64,000 nt of DNA from an uncultured Pseudomonadales bacterium (GCA_958296165.1 OY282447.1:3224001-3288000); one strand, 5' to 3'; positions 43,539-53,097 are shown, counted from the first letter of the stretch. A program made the numbers and translations. Notes: generated by a model from the sequence alone, not told the origin.

Positions 43539-44678
43539 ATGAACTCCAAGCTCTGCGAGGAGCTCGGCATCGAGTTCCCGCTGTTCGCGTTCAGCCACTG
43601 CCGCGACGTCATCGCCGCCGTCTCCAACGCCGGCGGCTTCGGCGTGCTGGGCGCGGCGGGGCACTCGCCGCAAACGCTCGACATCGAGCTCGGCTGGATC
43701 GACGAGCACGTCAACGGCAAGCCCTACGGGGTCGATTTGCTGGTGCCCACCAGCATGGACAGCAAGGAGCGGGCGCTCACGGCTGCCGAACTGGAGGATC
43801 GCATCCCGGCCGAGCACAAGCGCTACATCGCCGAGTTGCTCGCCCGCCACGACATCGACACGGGCGACCTGTGGGAGAACTCCGCCCCAGACGGTCTAGG
43901 CGACAACATGCGCGAGGTGGGCGCGTCGAAGATCCTCGCCGCTGCCTTCTCCCATCCGGTGAAGATGGTGGTGAACGCGCTGGGCGTGCCGCCGGGCTAC
44001 ATGTTCGAGCAAGCGCGCGCCAAAGGCATCAAAGTAGGGGCGTTGGCGGGCGCTAGGGAACACGCCGTGAAGCACGCCGAAGCCGGCGTGGACGTCATCA
44101 TCGTCGCCGGTACGGAAGCCGGCGGACATTGCGGCGAAGTCTCCACGATGGTGCTGCTGCCGGAAGTGCTGCAAACGCTCGCGCCCTACGGCGACCGCTC
44201 GCACATCCTGGCCGCCGGCGGCATCGTAACCGGGCGACAGATGGCCGCCTGCATGGCAATGGGCGCGGCCGGCGCGTGGACCGGCTCGGTATGGCTCACC
44301 ACCGCAGAGGCCGAAACGCTGCCGGTGGTGAAGGAGAAGATGCTCGCCGCCAACTCGCGCCAGACGGTGCGCTCGCGCAGCCGCACCGGCAAGTACACGC
44401 GCCAGCTCAGGTCCACCTGGACGGATGCCTGGAGCGCCGAGGAAGCGCCGGATCCACTGCCCATGCCGTTGCAGGGCGTGCTGGCCGGAGCTGCATTCCG
44501 CAAGATCAACAAGCTCGCTCAAGGCGGCCATGCCGGTGCCAAGCAACTCGCCAACTACTACGTCGGCCAAGGCGTCGGGCTGATGAACGAGACGGTATCC
44601 GCCCGCAGCGTCGTATATCAGTTCATGGAGGATTTCGCGGACGCCGCCGAACGCCTCGCCGCGGCCGTTGGCGAGTAG
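43539..44678 (+). CDS. Nitronate monooxygenase family enzyme
   Basis: A 379-residue FMN TIM-barrel protein with a GGGGGAA site. 'CEELGIEFPLFAFSHCRDVIAAVSNAGGFGVLGAAGHSP' is the N-terminal signature. 'VDVIIVAGTEAGGHCGEVSTMVLLPEV' carries the conserved GGH, and 'ILAAGGIVTGRQMAACMAMGAAGAWTGSVWL' is the phosphate-binding region. Nitronate monooxygenases (2-nitropropane dioxygenases) oxidise alkyl nitronates, and several homologues act on other substrates. The intact gene is followed 9 bases later by the SbcD-like gene. Confidence 0.88.
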   Translation: MNSKLCEELGIEFPLFAFSHCRDVIAAVSNAGGFGVLGAAGHSPQTLDIELGWIDEHVNGKPYGVDLLVPTSMDSKERALTAAELEDRIPAEHKRYIAELLARHDIDTGDLWENSAPDGLGDNMREVGASKILAAAFSHPVKMVVNALGVPPGYMFEQARAKGIKVGALAGAREHAVKHAEAGVDVIIVAGTEAGGHCGEVSTMVLLPEVLQTLAPYGDRSHILAAGGIVTGRQMAACMAMGAAGAWTGSVWLTTAEAETLPVVKEKMLAANSRQTVRSRSRTGKYTRQLRSTWTDAWSAEEAPDPLPMPLQGVLAGAAFRKINKLAQGGHAGAKQLANYYVGQGVGLMNETVSARSVVYQFMEDFADAAERLAAAVGE

Positions 44679-44687
44679 CGCTCGCCC

Positions 44688-45494
44688 ATGCGCAAAGCGT
44701 TGAAACTGATACACACGTCGGACGTGCATCTCGACAGCCACGGCGTCGAGGCGATGCGCGACGGCTTCCGCAGCCGTGCCGAGCGGGCTTTCGCAGGCGT
44801 TGTCGATACGGCGCTGGACGAATCTGCGGACATGCTCCTGATCGCCGGCGACCTGTTCGACAACAACCGCGTCGACGATTCCAACATCGAGTTCGTCTAT
44901 CGGCAGCTGTCGAGGGTAGGGAGGGCAGAGTGCGTGGTGGTGATGCTGCCGGGCAACCACGACGTCCACGATGAACGCTCGGTGTGGAACCGCTTCGACT
45001 TCCGCGACGCCGGCGCACATGTTTACGGGCTGATGGAGCACGCCGGCGATTGCGTCACCTTCGACCAATTGGGCGTTCGCATATGGGGCCGCGCGATGCG
45101 GGAACACGCGCCGGAGAATTACCCACTGGACGACACGCCGCGGCGCCACGAGGTGTACTGGAACGTCGGCATGGCGCACGGCCAGGTGGTGGAGCAACGC
45201 GTCCTGCAAGGCTCGTCGCCCATCACTCGCGACGAGATTCGCGGCTCTGGCTTCGACTACCTTGCGCTCGGCCACATTCACGTTTGGGAGAATCACAGCG
45301 TCGGCGCCACGAGCGCGTATTATTGCGGCTCGCCGGTGGCCCACTACGCAGGCGCCAATGGCGGCAAGGTGGCGGTGGTGACGCTGTGCCCTAACGACGG
45401 CGTCTCGGTCGAGAGCCGGCAAGTGAGCGTTTGGGATCAGCGTGCGTACGACACAGAGCAAGAGGGGTATCGAGGCAATGGATTTCCGTGGTGA
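44688..45494 (+). CDS. SbcD/Mre11-like metallophosphoesterase
   Basis: A 268-residue protein with the calcineurin-like phosphoesterase motifs 'LIHTSDVHLDSHG' (DxH), 'LLIAGDLFDNNRV' (GDxxD), 'VVMLPGNHDVHD' (GNHD), 'MAHGQV' and 'DYLALGHIHVWEN' (GHxH). It is shorter than SbcD (about 400) and lacks a nearby SbcC ATPase. Such short forms are annotated as DNA-repair exonucleases or general phosphoesterases. It overlaps the start of the acyl-CoA dehydrogenase gene, so the genes are coupled, though a functional link is not obvious. Confidence 0.83.
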   Translation: MRKALKLIHTSDVHLDSHGVEAMRDGFRSRAERAFAGVVDTALDESADMLLIAGDLFDNNRVDDSNIEFVYRQLSRVGRAECVVVMLPGNHDVHDERSVWNRFDFRDAGAHVYGLMEHAGDCVTFDQLGVRIWGRAMREHAPENYPLDDTPRRHEVYWNVGMAHGQVVEQRVLQGSSPITRDEIRGSGFDYLALGHIHVWENHSVGATSAYYCGSPVAHYAGANGGKVAVVTLCPNDGVSVESRQVSVWDQRAYDTEQEGYRGNGFPW

Positions 45495-46644
45495 GGTAAG
45501 GGGCTGGCTGGCGGAAAACTGCCCGGACAGCCTGCGGCGTGGCCTAGGCGGCTACACGGCCGGCGGGCGCAAAGCCGTGTACGGCAACCCAGACACCAAG
45601 CTGTGGCTGGACCGCATGGCGGAACGCGGCTGGACGGCGCCGACCTGGCCGAAGGAATACGGCGGCGGTGGTTTGGGCGTGCAGGAGAACTTGATCCTCG
45701 ACGAGGAGATGCGGCGCATCAACGCCCCGGCGGCACTCAGCGGTCATGGCCTCACCATGATCGGCCCCGCCATCATCGAGTTCGGCACCGACGCGCAATG
45801 CCGCGAACACCTGCCACCCATCGCACGCGGCGAAATCCGCTGGTGCCAAGGCTATAGCGAGCCCGGCGCGGGCTCGGACCTCGCCAGCTTGCAGATGCGG
45901 GCGGTGGAAGACGGCGATGACTACATCGTCAATGGCTCGAAGATCTGGACGTCCGGCGCAGATGGCGCGGATTGGATCTTCTGCTTGGTGCGCACGGACC
46001 CAGCCGCGCCCAAGCACGAAGGCATCTCCTTCCTCGTGCTCGACATGGATACGCCGGGCGTGAGCGTTTCGCCCATCGAACTCATCAGTGGTTCCTCCGA
46101 GTTCTGCCAAACCTTCTTCGACGACGTGCGCGTTCCGAAACGCCACCTGATCGGCAAATCCGGCGAGGGCTGGACGGTCGGCAAGCGCTTGCTGCAATAC
46201 GAGCGCAGTTCCATTGGCGGGCGCGGCGGCACCCGCCAGAAGGCGAAGACCATCGACGAGTGGGCGAAGGAATACGTGGGCGCGAACGAGGGCCGCATTG
46301 CCGACGACGCCATCCGCGACCGCGTGGTTGGGCAGCGCATCGGCGACGACGCCTATCAGCTCACCATCCGCCGCTCGTTCGAGGAGGCCACCAGCTCGAA
46401 GGCGCCGAGCTTCTTAAGCTCCATGTTCAAGCTGTACGGCACGGAGCAGAACATGCGCCGCAACGATCTGCTGATGGACATTCTGGGCGTGCAGGGTTTG
46501 GGTTGGAGCGGCGAGGGCTTCACCGGGTTCGAGCGCGGTTCAACGCGCGGCTGGTTGCGCTCCAAGGCGAACTCCATCGAAGGCGGCAGTTCCGAGATCC
46601 AGCGCAACATCATCGCCAAGCGGGTGCTAGGGCTGCCGGATTGA
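45478..46644 (+). CDS. Acyl-CoA dehydrogenase
   Basis: About 388 residues from the ATG at 45478, which overlaps the end of the previous gene by 17 bases. 'WCQGYSEPGAGSDLASLQMRAVED' and 'KIWTSGADGADWIFCLVRT' are the FAD-binding hallmarks of the middle domain. The C-terminal 'WLRSKANSIEGGSSEIQRNIIAKRVLGLPD' is the classic signature. The catalytic base at its usual place near 'IEGGSSEIQRN' looks present but cannot be confirmed by eye. Chain-length specificity is unknown. A MaoC hydratase elsewhere in the window fits the same type of fatty-acyl chemistry. Confidence 0.88.
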   Translation: MDFRGEVRGWLAENCPDSLRRGLGGYTAGGRKAVYGNPDTKLWLDRMAERGWTAPTWPKEYGGGGLGVQENLILDEEMRRINAPAALSGHGLTMIGPAIIEFGTDAQCREHLPPIARGEIRWCQGYSEPGAGSDLASLQMRAVEDGDDYIVNGSKIWTSGADGADWIFCLVRTDPAAPKHEGISFLVLDMDTPGVSVSPIELISGSSEFCQTFFDDVRVPKRHLIGKSGEGWTVGKRLLQYERSSIGGRGGTRQKAKTIDEWAKEYVGANEGRIADDAIRDRVVGQRIGDDAYQLTIRRSFEEATSSKAPSFLSSMFKLYGTEQNMRRNDLLMDILGVQGLGWSGEGFTGFERGSTRGWLRSKANSIEGGSSEIQRNIIAKRVLGLPD

Positions 46645-46661
46645 TTCCGTACTAGAACCGC

Positions 46662-47828
46662 ATGACAGCACCGCAAGAAGACGCAAAGCCGGCCAAGCGC
46701 CGCGTGCTCGGCGGTGTGCAGATCGCCGTGGTGGCGCTGCTGGTGCTGCTGGCGTTCCTCTACGCACGCTCGCCGGGCCGAGATTCCGCCGCCGGACCGC
46801 CGGCTTTCGCGGCTGGCAGGGCGGAAACGCCGCCTCCGCTGGTGCGCGTGGTGAGGCCCGCTGTGGCGCGGACAGCGCTGCGGATTGCAGCCACGGGGTC
46901 GGTGGATGTGCGCAATCACGTCGCGCTGGCGCCGCAGGTGGGAGGGCGAGTGGTCTCGGTGTCGCCGTCTCTGCGCACTGGCGGCGCTTTCCAAGCGGGC
47001 GAGCAATTGCTGGTGATCGACCGGCGCGATTTCGAGCTGGCCCACGACCAGGCCGAGGCCGACGTTGCAACGGCGGCTGCCAACTTGATGCTGCAAGTGG
47101 CGCAAGGCGACGCTGCGCGGGCCAATTACGCGCTCTTGCATCCCGGCCAAGACGTGCCGGCGCTGGTGGCCAGAGGGCCGCAGATTGCGCAGGCGAGGGC
47201 ACAATTGGCGGCGGCGCGAGCGCGCCTGGACATCGCCGCGCTGGAGCTTGAGCGCACGTCTTTCTCCCTGCCGTTCGCGGGCCGCGTCACGGAGTCGAGC
47301 GCGGAGGTCGGCCAAGTGCTAAGCCGTGGTCAGTCCTTTGGCCAGGCGTTCGCGCTCGATGCCGTGGAGGTCGTCGCGCCGTTGCCGCCGGACGACGTCA
47401 AACGCTTGCAGCCGGTGCTGGGACGTCGCGCCACGGTGCGCAGCGCCGAGCGAACCCTTGCCGCGCAAGTGGAGCGCATGTCCGCGCAATTGGATGCCCG
47501 GTCTCGATTCGCAACGCTGTATCTCACCTTCGCGGACGAGGCGGAGTCGCTGCCGCCTGGCACGTTCGTAGATGTGGAAATCGAAGGCCCGGAATTGGCC
47601 GACACCTACTTGCTGCCGGAGGCTGCCGAGCAAGTCGGCGGCAGCGTCTGGCTGGTGAAGGGCAACAAACTGCAGTCGTTTGTGCCAAGAGCGCTCGGCC
47701 GCACGGCCGCCGGCTGGGTGGTCGCGGCGTTCGACCCCATGGGCGGCGTGGTGATGGGCGCGGTGCCCGGCGCCCGGGCGGGCCTCGCCGTGCAAGTGCG
47801 GCGGGCCGGCGAGGCCACGGAGTCTTAG
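46662..47828 (+). CDS. RND efflux periplasmic adaptor subunit
   Basis: A 388-residue membrane-fusion protein. Residues about 16-33 ('VQIAVVALLVLLAFLY') form an inner-membrane anchor. 'ALAPQVGGRVVSVSPSLRTGGAFQAGEQLLVIDRRDFEL' is the biotinyl-lipoyl half, followed by a helical hairpin and 'FSLPFAGRVTESSAEVGQVLSRGQ' for the second half. The beta-barrel and membrane-proximal domain follow. It lies 3 bases before the pump gene, so the two form an operon. No TolC-type outer-membrane gene is in the window, so the channel must be encoded elsewhere. Confidence 0.9.
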   Translation: MTAPQEDAKPAKRRVLGGVQIAVVALLVLLAFLYARSPGRDSAAGPPAFAAGRAETPPPLVRVVRPAVARTALRIAATGSVDVRNHVALAPQVGGRVVSVSPSLRTGGAFQAGEQLLVIDRRDFELAHDQAEADVATAAANLMLQVAQGDAARANYALLHPGQDVPALVARGPQIAQARAQLAAARARLDIAALELERTSFSLPFAGRVTESSAEVGQVLSRGQSFGQAFALDAVEVVAPLPPDDVKRLQPVLGRRATVRSAERTLAAQVERMSAQLDARSRFATLYLTFADEAESLPPGTFVDVEIEGPELADTYLLPEAAEQVGGSVWLVKGNKLQSFVPRALGRTAAGWVVAAFDPMGGVVMGAVPGARAGLAVQVRRAGEATES

Positions 47829-47831
47829 CCG

Positions 47832-50800
47832 ATGGCCGATGCCGCAATGCCACTCGCAGGCGCGTCCGAGCAGCAGGGCTTGGTGCCCTATTTCGCCCAC
47901 AATCCCGTCGCCGCCAACTTGCTCATGACGCTGATGCTGGCCGGCGGGTTGTTCGCCGGCTTAGGGCTCACTGCACAGGTGTTCCCCACCATCGATCCCG
48001 GCATCGTCACCGTTTCCGTGCCCTATCCCGGCGCAACGCCCACGGAAGTGGAGGAAGGCATCACCCGGCGTGTGGAAGAGGCGGTGTTCGGCATCGACGG
48101 CGTCGATCGCGTGCTCTCTACGGCCACGGAGAACATGGGCACCGTGACGGTGGAGCTCAAGGATTTCGTGGACGACACGAAGGTGCGCGACGATGTGGAA
48201 GCAGCGGTGGGCCGTCTCGTGGACTTTCCGCCCGAAGACGCCGAGCAAGCCGAAGTGGAGCGCGCCGCAAGCGTCAGCGACGTGATGACGTTGGTGGTGT
48301 CGTCCGAGCTGCCGGAAGCGGAGTTGGTGGCCGGCGCGGAAGCCTTGGAAGAGGCGCTGCTGGCGTTGCCGTCAGTATCCTTGGTGTCGCTGCTTGGCGC
48401 ACGCGACTACGAGATTTCCATCGAAGTGCGCGAAGAAGCGTTGCGCCGCTACGACCTCACCGTCGGGCAAGTGGCCAACGCCGTGCGGCTCTCGTCTTTG
48501 AACCTTTCCTCCGGCGAACTGCGTACCGAGGCGGGAGACCTGCTGCTGCGCACGAACACCAAGCGCGTGCGCGGCGAGGAGTTCGAGAACATCGTGCTGC
48601 GCGCCCGGCCCGACGGCGCCATCCTGCGCCTCGGCGACGTGGCCACCGTGCGCGACGGCTTTGCGGCTGTCGATCTCATCAACGAGCACAACGGCCGCCA
48701 GAGCGTATTCGTGCGCGTGCAGAAGTCCGAAGCGGAAGACGTGCTCGACATCGCCGCTGAAATCAAGCGTGCGATGGCGGACTACCAGCCGCCGCCCGGC
48801 ATCGATGTGGACATCTGGGATGATCAAACGGAGGTGCTGCAAGACCGCCTGAATCTGCTCATCCGCAACGGCGTGCTGGGGTTCGCTTTGGTGTTCCTGT
48901 TTCTGGTGGTGATGTTGGATCTGCGCCTGGCCATGTGGGTGGCGATGGGCGTGCCCATCTCCTTCCTCGGCGCATTCCTGTTCTTCGATTTCTTCGACGT
49001 GAATGTCAACATGGTGTCGCTGTTCGCGCTCATCATCGTGCTCGGCATCGTCGTCGACGATGCCGTGGTGGTGGGCGAGAACATCGTCGCCGAGCAGGAG
49101 GCCGGCGGCCGTGGCGCTGCGGCTGCCATCGTCGGCGCTTTGGGCGTTCGAGCGCCGGTGACCATCGGCGTGCTTACCACGATGGCGGCGTTTGCGCCCC
49201 TGCTGTTCGTGACCGGCACCATGGGCCAGATTCTGGGCGTGGTGCCGATCGTCGTAATCACGGTGTTGTTGATGTCGCTGGTGGAGGTGTTCTTCATTCT
49301 GCCCGCACACCTTTCGCACGGACGGCCTTGGAGCCGCTGGCCCCTCGACGCCTTCCAGAACCGCGTTAGCAAAGCGGTGATGAACTTCCGCGACGTAAAG
49401 CTCGTACCGATGATCGCCGCGGCAATACGGCACCGGTATTTGACGATGCTGGGCGGCGTGGCGCTGTTGGCGGTGGCTGGCACGCTTGTGGCCACCAACC
49501 AGGTGCGCTTTTTCTTCTTCCCGTCGTTGGAATCCAATCGAATCAGGGCGGACATCGATTTTCCCGTCGGCACGCCATTCGACGTCACCCGAGCGGCAGC
49601 GGAGCGGCTGGTCGCCGCGGCCTACGCCACGGACGAGCAGGTGGGCGGGACGTCCTTCCGATCCGTCAGCGTGACTATAGGCGGCCGCACCGGCAGCGGC
49701 GGCGGCCCAGGCGGCGGCAGCCAGCTGAACGTGGCGAGCAATGTCGCCTCCGTGCAGGTCGTGCTCAACAGCGAACCGCTGCGCACGCTTTCGGCTCAGG
49801 ATTTGGAGCGCACTTGGCGCGGCAACGCTGGCGAAATTCCCGGTGCCGAGCGGCTCAGCTACACCGCCGAGTTCTTTGGCCCCGGCGGCGATGTTGAGTA
49901 CGAACTGGCGCACCAGGACGAAACCACGCTGAGCCGAGCGGTTGCGGATCTGAAGGATGCCTACGCGGCGATTCCCTCTCTCTACGAGATCCAGGATTCC
50001 GTCAGCTTGGGCAAGCGGCAGTACGACATCGAGCTCACGTCTGCTGGCGAAGCCGCCGGCTTGACGCCAGCCGACATCGCCCGCCAGCTGCGCCGCAACT
50101 TCTTCGGCGACGAGGTGCAGCGCATCCAGCGTGGCCGACGCGAGATCAAGGTGATGGTGCGCTACCCGGACGACCAGCGCCGCAGCGCTCGGGATCTGTT
50201 CAACGTGCGCGTTCGCTTGGCCGATGGCACGGAAGCGCCGCTCTCAGCGGTGGCCAAGGTCACGGAGTCGCGCAGCTTCTCGTCCATCGACCGCATCGAC
50301 GGGCTGCGCATCGTCACCGTTTCCGGCGAGGTGGACGGCAAGCTGGCGACGCCCAACGAGGTGAACGCCCTCGTGCAGACCGAGGTGCTGCCGGAGCTGC
50401 AGGCGCGTTATCCAGGCCTGCAAGTACTCCAAGCCGGCTTCGGGCGCGAACAGTCTGAGGACTTGGCTTCGCTCAGCAGTCTGGCGCTGTTGGCGCTGCT
50501 CGTGATATTCGTGCTGATCGCTTCGCAACTGCGCAGCTACATACAGCCTTTCATCATCCTCGCCAGCGTGCCTTGTGGCGCCGCCGGAGCGCTGATCGGC
50601 CACTGGCTGCTTGGCTACGATCTCTCGTTCATCTCCATCTTCGGCATGGTGGCCTTGAGCGGCGTGGTGGTGAACGACTCGCTGGTGATGATCGACCGCT
50701 ACAACAAGATCCGCGCCCAGACCGGCCTGCCCCCGGACGAGGCCATCGTCGCCGCCGCCCGGCATCGCTTCCGCGCCATCTTCCTCACCACCGCCACGAC

Positions 50801-50957
50801 CGCGCTTGGGCTGACGCCGATGTTGTTCGAGACCAGCACGCAGGCGCAGTTCCTCATCCCTATGGCGGTGAGCCTCGCCACCGGCATCGTCTTCGCGAGC
50901 GTAGTGATCCTATTCCTGGTGCCAGCGCTGGTGTCGATTCGGGAGAGTCGACGGTAG
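47832..50957 (+). CDS. RND multidrug efflux permease (AcrB family)
   Basis: A 1,041-residue protein with the AcrB layout: a first helix near residue 30, a long periplasmic porter region, helices 2-7, a second porter region, and helices 8-12. 'GIVVDDAVVVGENIVAEQEAG' in the first half is the helix 4 proton-relay segment, and 'ALSGVVVNDSLVMIDRYNKI' in the second half is its counterpart; both Asp and Asn residues are visible. It belongs to the hydrophobe-amphiphile efflux type. The substrate is not shown by its neighbours. The gene is intact. Confidence 0.92.
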   Translation: MADAAMPLAGASEQQGLVPYFAHNPVAANLLMTLMLAGGLFAGLGLTAQVFPTIDPGIVTVSVPYPGATPTEVEEGITRRVEEAVFGIDGVDRVLSTATENMGTVTVELKDFVDDTKVRDDVEAAVGRLVDFPPEDAEQAEVERAASVSDVMTLVVSSELPEAELVAGAEALEEALLALPSVSLVSLLGARDYEISIEVREEALRRYDLTVGQVANAVRLSSLNLSSGELRTEAGDLLLRTNTKRVRGEEFENIVLRARPDGAILRLGDVATVRDGFAAVDLINEHNGRQSVFVRVQKSEAEDVLDIAAEIKRAMADYQPPPGIDVDIWDDQTEVLQDRLNLLIRNGVLGFALVFLFLVVMLDLRLAMWVAMGVPISFLGAFLFFDFFDVNVNMVSLFALIIVLGIVVDDAVVVGENIVAEQEAGGRGAAAAIVGALGVRAPVTIGVLTTMAAFAPLLFVTGTMGQILGVVPIVVITVLLMSLVEVFFILPAHLSHGRPWSRWPLDAFQNRVSKAVMNFRDVKLVPMIAAAIRHRYLTMLGGVALLAVAGTLVATNQVRFFFFPSLESNRIRADIDFPVGTPFDVTRAAAERLVAAAYATDEQVGGTSFRSVSVTIGGRTGSGGGPGGGSQLNVASNVASVQVVLNSEPLRTLSAQDLERTWRGNAGEIPGAERLSYTAEFFGPGGDVEYELAHQDETTLSRAVADLKDAYAAIPSLYEIQDSVSLGKRQYDIELTSAGEAAGLTPADIARQLRRNFFGDEVQRIQRGRREIKVMVRYPDDQRRSARDLFNVRVRLADGTEAPLSAVAKVTESRSFSSIDRIDGLRIVTVSGEVDGKLATPNEVNALVQTEVLPELQARYPGLQVLQAGFGREQSEDLASLSSLALLALLVIFVLIASQLRSYIQPFIILASVPCGAAGALIGHWLLGYDLSFISIFGMVALSGVVVNDSLVMIDRYNKIRAQTGLPPDEAIVAAARHRFRAIFLTTATTALGLTPMLFETSTQAQFLIPMAVSLATGIVFASVVILFLVPALVSIRESRR

Positions 50958-51266
50958 GTCCACGGGTTCAGCCCATCGTGCGCGGTTCAATAGTGCGCGT
51001 TGTTTGATGCCCCTCTTGGCGCTCCGAACTGCCGGCAGCAGCCCTCATCGTGGGCGCCCACCGTGTCAAGGCTCCTCCTCAGCCGGTAGGCGCACGCTAG
51101 GAGACGCCCGCAACTCGCTTGTCGCGGCGTTTGGCCATCTCGCTGCCGAACACCGCCCCCGCCTTTGCATAGAGCTCGACGCTCTCTGGTATTGTGCGGT
51201 GCGGAGGTCGTTGACCGCCAGGGGCGCTCCGGTGGTGGCTTGACATCAGCGACGAAGGAGATCGAG
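50958..51266. other. Gap before the lower-GC module
   Basis: 309 bases without a convincing gene. A TTGCAT at 51162 and TATTGT nearby could be a weak promoter, but the spacing is about 19 bases and the match is poor. A possible ATG-less leader of the next gene is included. Nothing else is recognisable. Confidence 0.3.
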
Positions 51267-51683
51267 GTGACCGCACGAAGAAGCAATCGTTCAGGTACAG
51301 AACACGATACTCAACACAGTAGAACGGGCGAACGGTGGCTCCCCGAAGCGTTCAGAGAGATTTACGAATTGGATGACGCAGTAGCGGCGGACGGCTTTCC
51401 GCAAATCGCCCATGAGATGAAGGACGAGGCTCGGAGGATCGTAACAGCGTTGGCACAACATCCGTCCGCGCCGGCCGTCTATGGTACGCCGGACGGCGAC
51501 ATAGCCATTCAGTTCGACGCTGAGAAGTCAGCAGTCGTTATAGAGCTAAGTAGGGTCGGCGGAGGTGCCGCGTGCTTTTCGTACATTGGCGGGAAGAACC
51601 GGCGAGCTCGCTACGACGATTCGAACTATTTGCCGGACGATTTTGTTCGAGCGCAGTTGCGCGAACTGAGCCTCGAGTTGTGA
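51267..51683 (+). CDS. Small protein of unknown function (lower-GC module, gene 1)
   Basis: A 138-residue protein from a GTG with a strong AAGGAG site six bases upstream. It is soluble and acidic. 'RTGERWLPEAFREIYELDD', 'KDEARRIVTALAQHPSAPAVYGTPDGDIAIQFDAE' and 'CFSYIGGKNRRARYDDSNYLPDDF' look like ordinary folded segments. I do not recognise the family. The coding region is visibly lower in GC than the efflux genes before it. The next gene starts two bases after the stop, so they form an operon. Confidence 0.55.
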   Translation: MTARRSNRSGTEHDTQHSRTGERWLPEAFREIYELDDAVAADGFPQIAHEMKDEARRIVTALAQHPSAPAVYGTPDGDIAIQFDAEKSAVVIELSRVGGGAACFSYIGGKNRRARYDDSNYLPDDFVRAQLRELSLEL

Positions 51684-51684
51684 G

Positions 51685-52060
51685 ATGATCGACGATCTTC
51701 CAAAGAACATCCAAGATGACGAAATACTTGGCAGGAGCGTGTTCAGTAGCCAAGCGGAGAAGATGGCACGAAAAGGCAGGATTAGTCGCGATGTCTTCTC
51801 GTACGTTTGGAGGATGATTGTATTTCTGTCGACCGGATGAACTATGCGTCCGAAAACACGATGGCCTCGCTGGCCATAGTTCGTGGACAACAGACAGGGG
51901 CGTACACGTTTACGGTTGGGTCACGCTCACTGCTAGCGCGGCGCGGTCGGACGACGAAACATATCGAAGGGCCGTTGAAGCGGCACGCTTCCGGATAAGC
52001 GGGTTGGCCCAAGGCCGCGCTCAGCCTAGATTGGAAAGACCAGCCGCTTCGACTGAGGAG
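51685..52060 (+). pseudogene. Small unknown gene, frameshifted (lower-GC module, gene 2)
   Basis: Begins at the ATG at 51685, two bases after gene 1. The first frame reads 'MIDDLPKNIQDDEILGRSVF' and 'QAEKMARKGRISRDVF', then meets a stop at 51838. The second frame picks up at about 51800 with 'EDDCISVDRMNYASENTMASLAIVRGQQTG'. The third continues with 'YGWVTLTASAARSDDETYRRAVEAARFR' and stays open into the nuclease gene. Two indels would give one protein of roughly 120 residues. No family recognised. It may have been the middle gene of a three-gene system. Confidence 0.55.
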
Positions 52061-52066
52061 AGTCAC

Positions 52067-53026
52067 ATGAAGATTTTCGCGCTAAAAGCTCCGGATCACG
52101 CCCCCGACGTGGAGAAGATATACAAGTCGCTGCAAGGCGGTGAGGGTCGGTTTGGATGGAGCTATGTCGAGTCCGCTGACCTACGGCAACTCAACGAGAG
52201 AATACAGCAGAGGGGCTGGGACAGCCTGAACGACGATGAGAAAGATTGCTACCAGCACTTTCTTCTCTCCGTTTGTCCGGGCGACTACGTCGTCTACGTC
52301 AACGTGCCGGATTGGGGCAAGTGTACTCTTGCGAAAGTCACGGGGTGTTACGAGTGGCGCTATGAAGACGACGACTTCAACCATCGATTTGCTGTTGATG
52401 CGAGTTCACTGCGGAAATTCGACAGGGACGGCTCAGAAGTACATCCCTATTTGAGCAGGCGCCTCAAGCTGCCGGGCCGGAAGTGGAGAGTCTATGCGGA
52501 ACGGGAGTTTCGAAGCCTCCTCGATGAGCTGGAAAGGGGAGCCAAAGAACATAGGGCGAGAACTCCAGAGGACTACCTCTCCTACTTGCGGAAAGAGATA
52601 GATAAAGACCTGGAGCAGATCGCTGCTAGAGTCAACCGCACGTATCCCGGAAAAGACCTCGAAGAACTGATTGCAGCGACACTTAGGCGTGTTCCGGGCG
52701 TCAAACAAGTGGAACATATGAAAGGCCGTGCCGACCGTGGGGCAGACTTGGAGGTTGAGATCGAGACGATTCCGCCGCTCGTACAGAAACTGGTGGTACA
52801 GGTTAAGTCCTACGAGGGAGAAATCAGCGATACGCGGGCAGTAGACGACATTAGAAGAACTATCGACGATGCGCACATGGGGTTGATCGTGTCAACTGCT
52901 ACAAGCGTGAGCAATGGCTTTCAGGAGGCGATGGACAAGCTGAAGGTCGAAAAGGGTAAACCAGTAGAGCTGTTGTATGGGTCTGAGCTAGCGCGGTTCG
53001 TGTTAAAACACATGGACGTTTGGTAG
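52067..53026 (+). CDS. Mrr-like restriction endonuclease (lower-GC module, gene 3)
   Basis: A 319-residue protein from an ATG with a GAGGAG site. The C-terminal third has the Mrr_cat PD-(D/E)XK pattern: 'LEELIAATLRRVPGVKQVEHM', 'DRGADLEVEIE' with the catalytic Asp, and 'LVVQVKSYEGEISDTRAVDD' with QxK. The N-terminal two-thirds ('RFGWSYVESADLRQLNERIQ' and a 'CPGDYVVYVNVPDWGKCT' segment) look like a separate domain, perhaps a beta-barrel reader of modified DNA. Type IV Mrr-like enzymes cut methylated DNA. It follows the two small unknown genes and shares their lower GC. Confidence 0.78.
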   Translation: MKIFALKAPDHAPDVEKIYKSLQGGEGRFGWSYVESADLRQLNERIQQRGWDSLNDDEKDCYQHFLLSVCPGDYVVYVNVPDWGKCTLAKVTGCYEWRYEDDDFNHRFAVDASSLRKFDRDGSEVHPYLSRRLKLPGRKWRVYAEREFRSLLDELERGAKEHRARTPEDYLSYLRKEIDKDLEQIAARVNRTYPGKDLEELIAATLRRVPGVKQVEHMKGRADRGADLEVEIETIPPLVQKLVVQVKSYEGEISDTRAVDDIRRTIDDAHMGLIVSTATSVSNGFQEAMDKLKVEKGKPVELLYGSELARFVLKHMDVW

Positions 53027-53097
53027 CACAGACCGTCCGATAGGGCGGCCGTGTCAACGCTGCTGTCGACTTGGAAGCGTCGGCGTCAAGCACCGCT

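Noticed and set aside
48372-49913. Minus-strand frame within the RND permease
   Set aside because: The translation is His/Ala-rich and repetitive, typical of the reverse of a membrane gene.
51160-51190. Sigma-70 promoter before the lower-GC module
   Set aside because: TTGCAT and TATTGT are poor matches and the spacing is about 19 bases, so it is not above chance.
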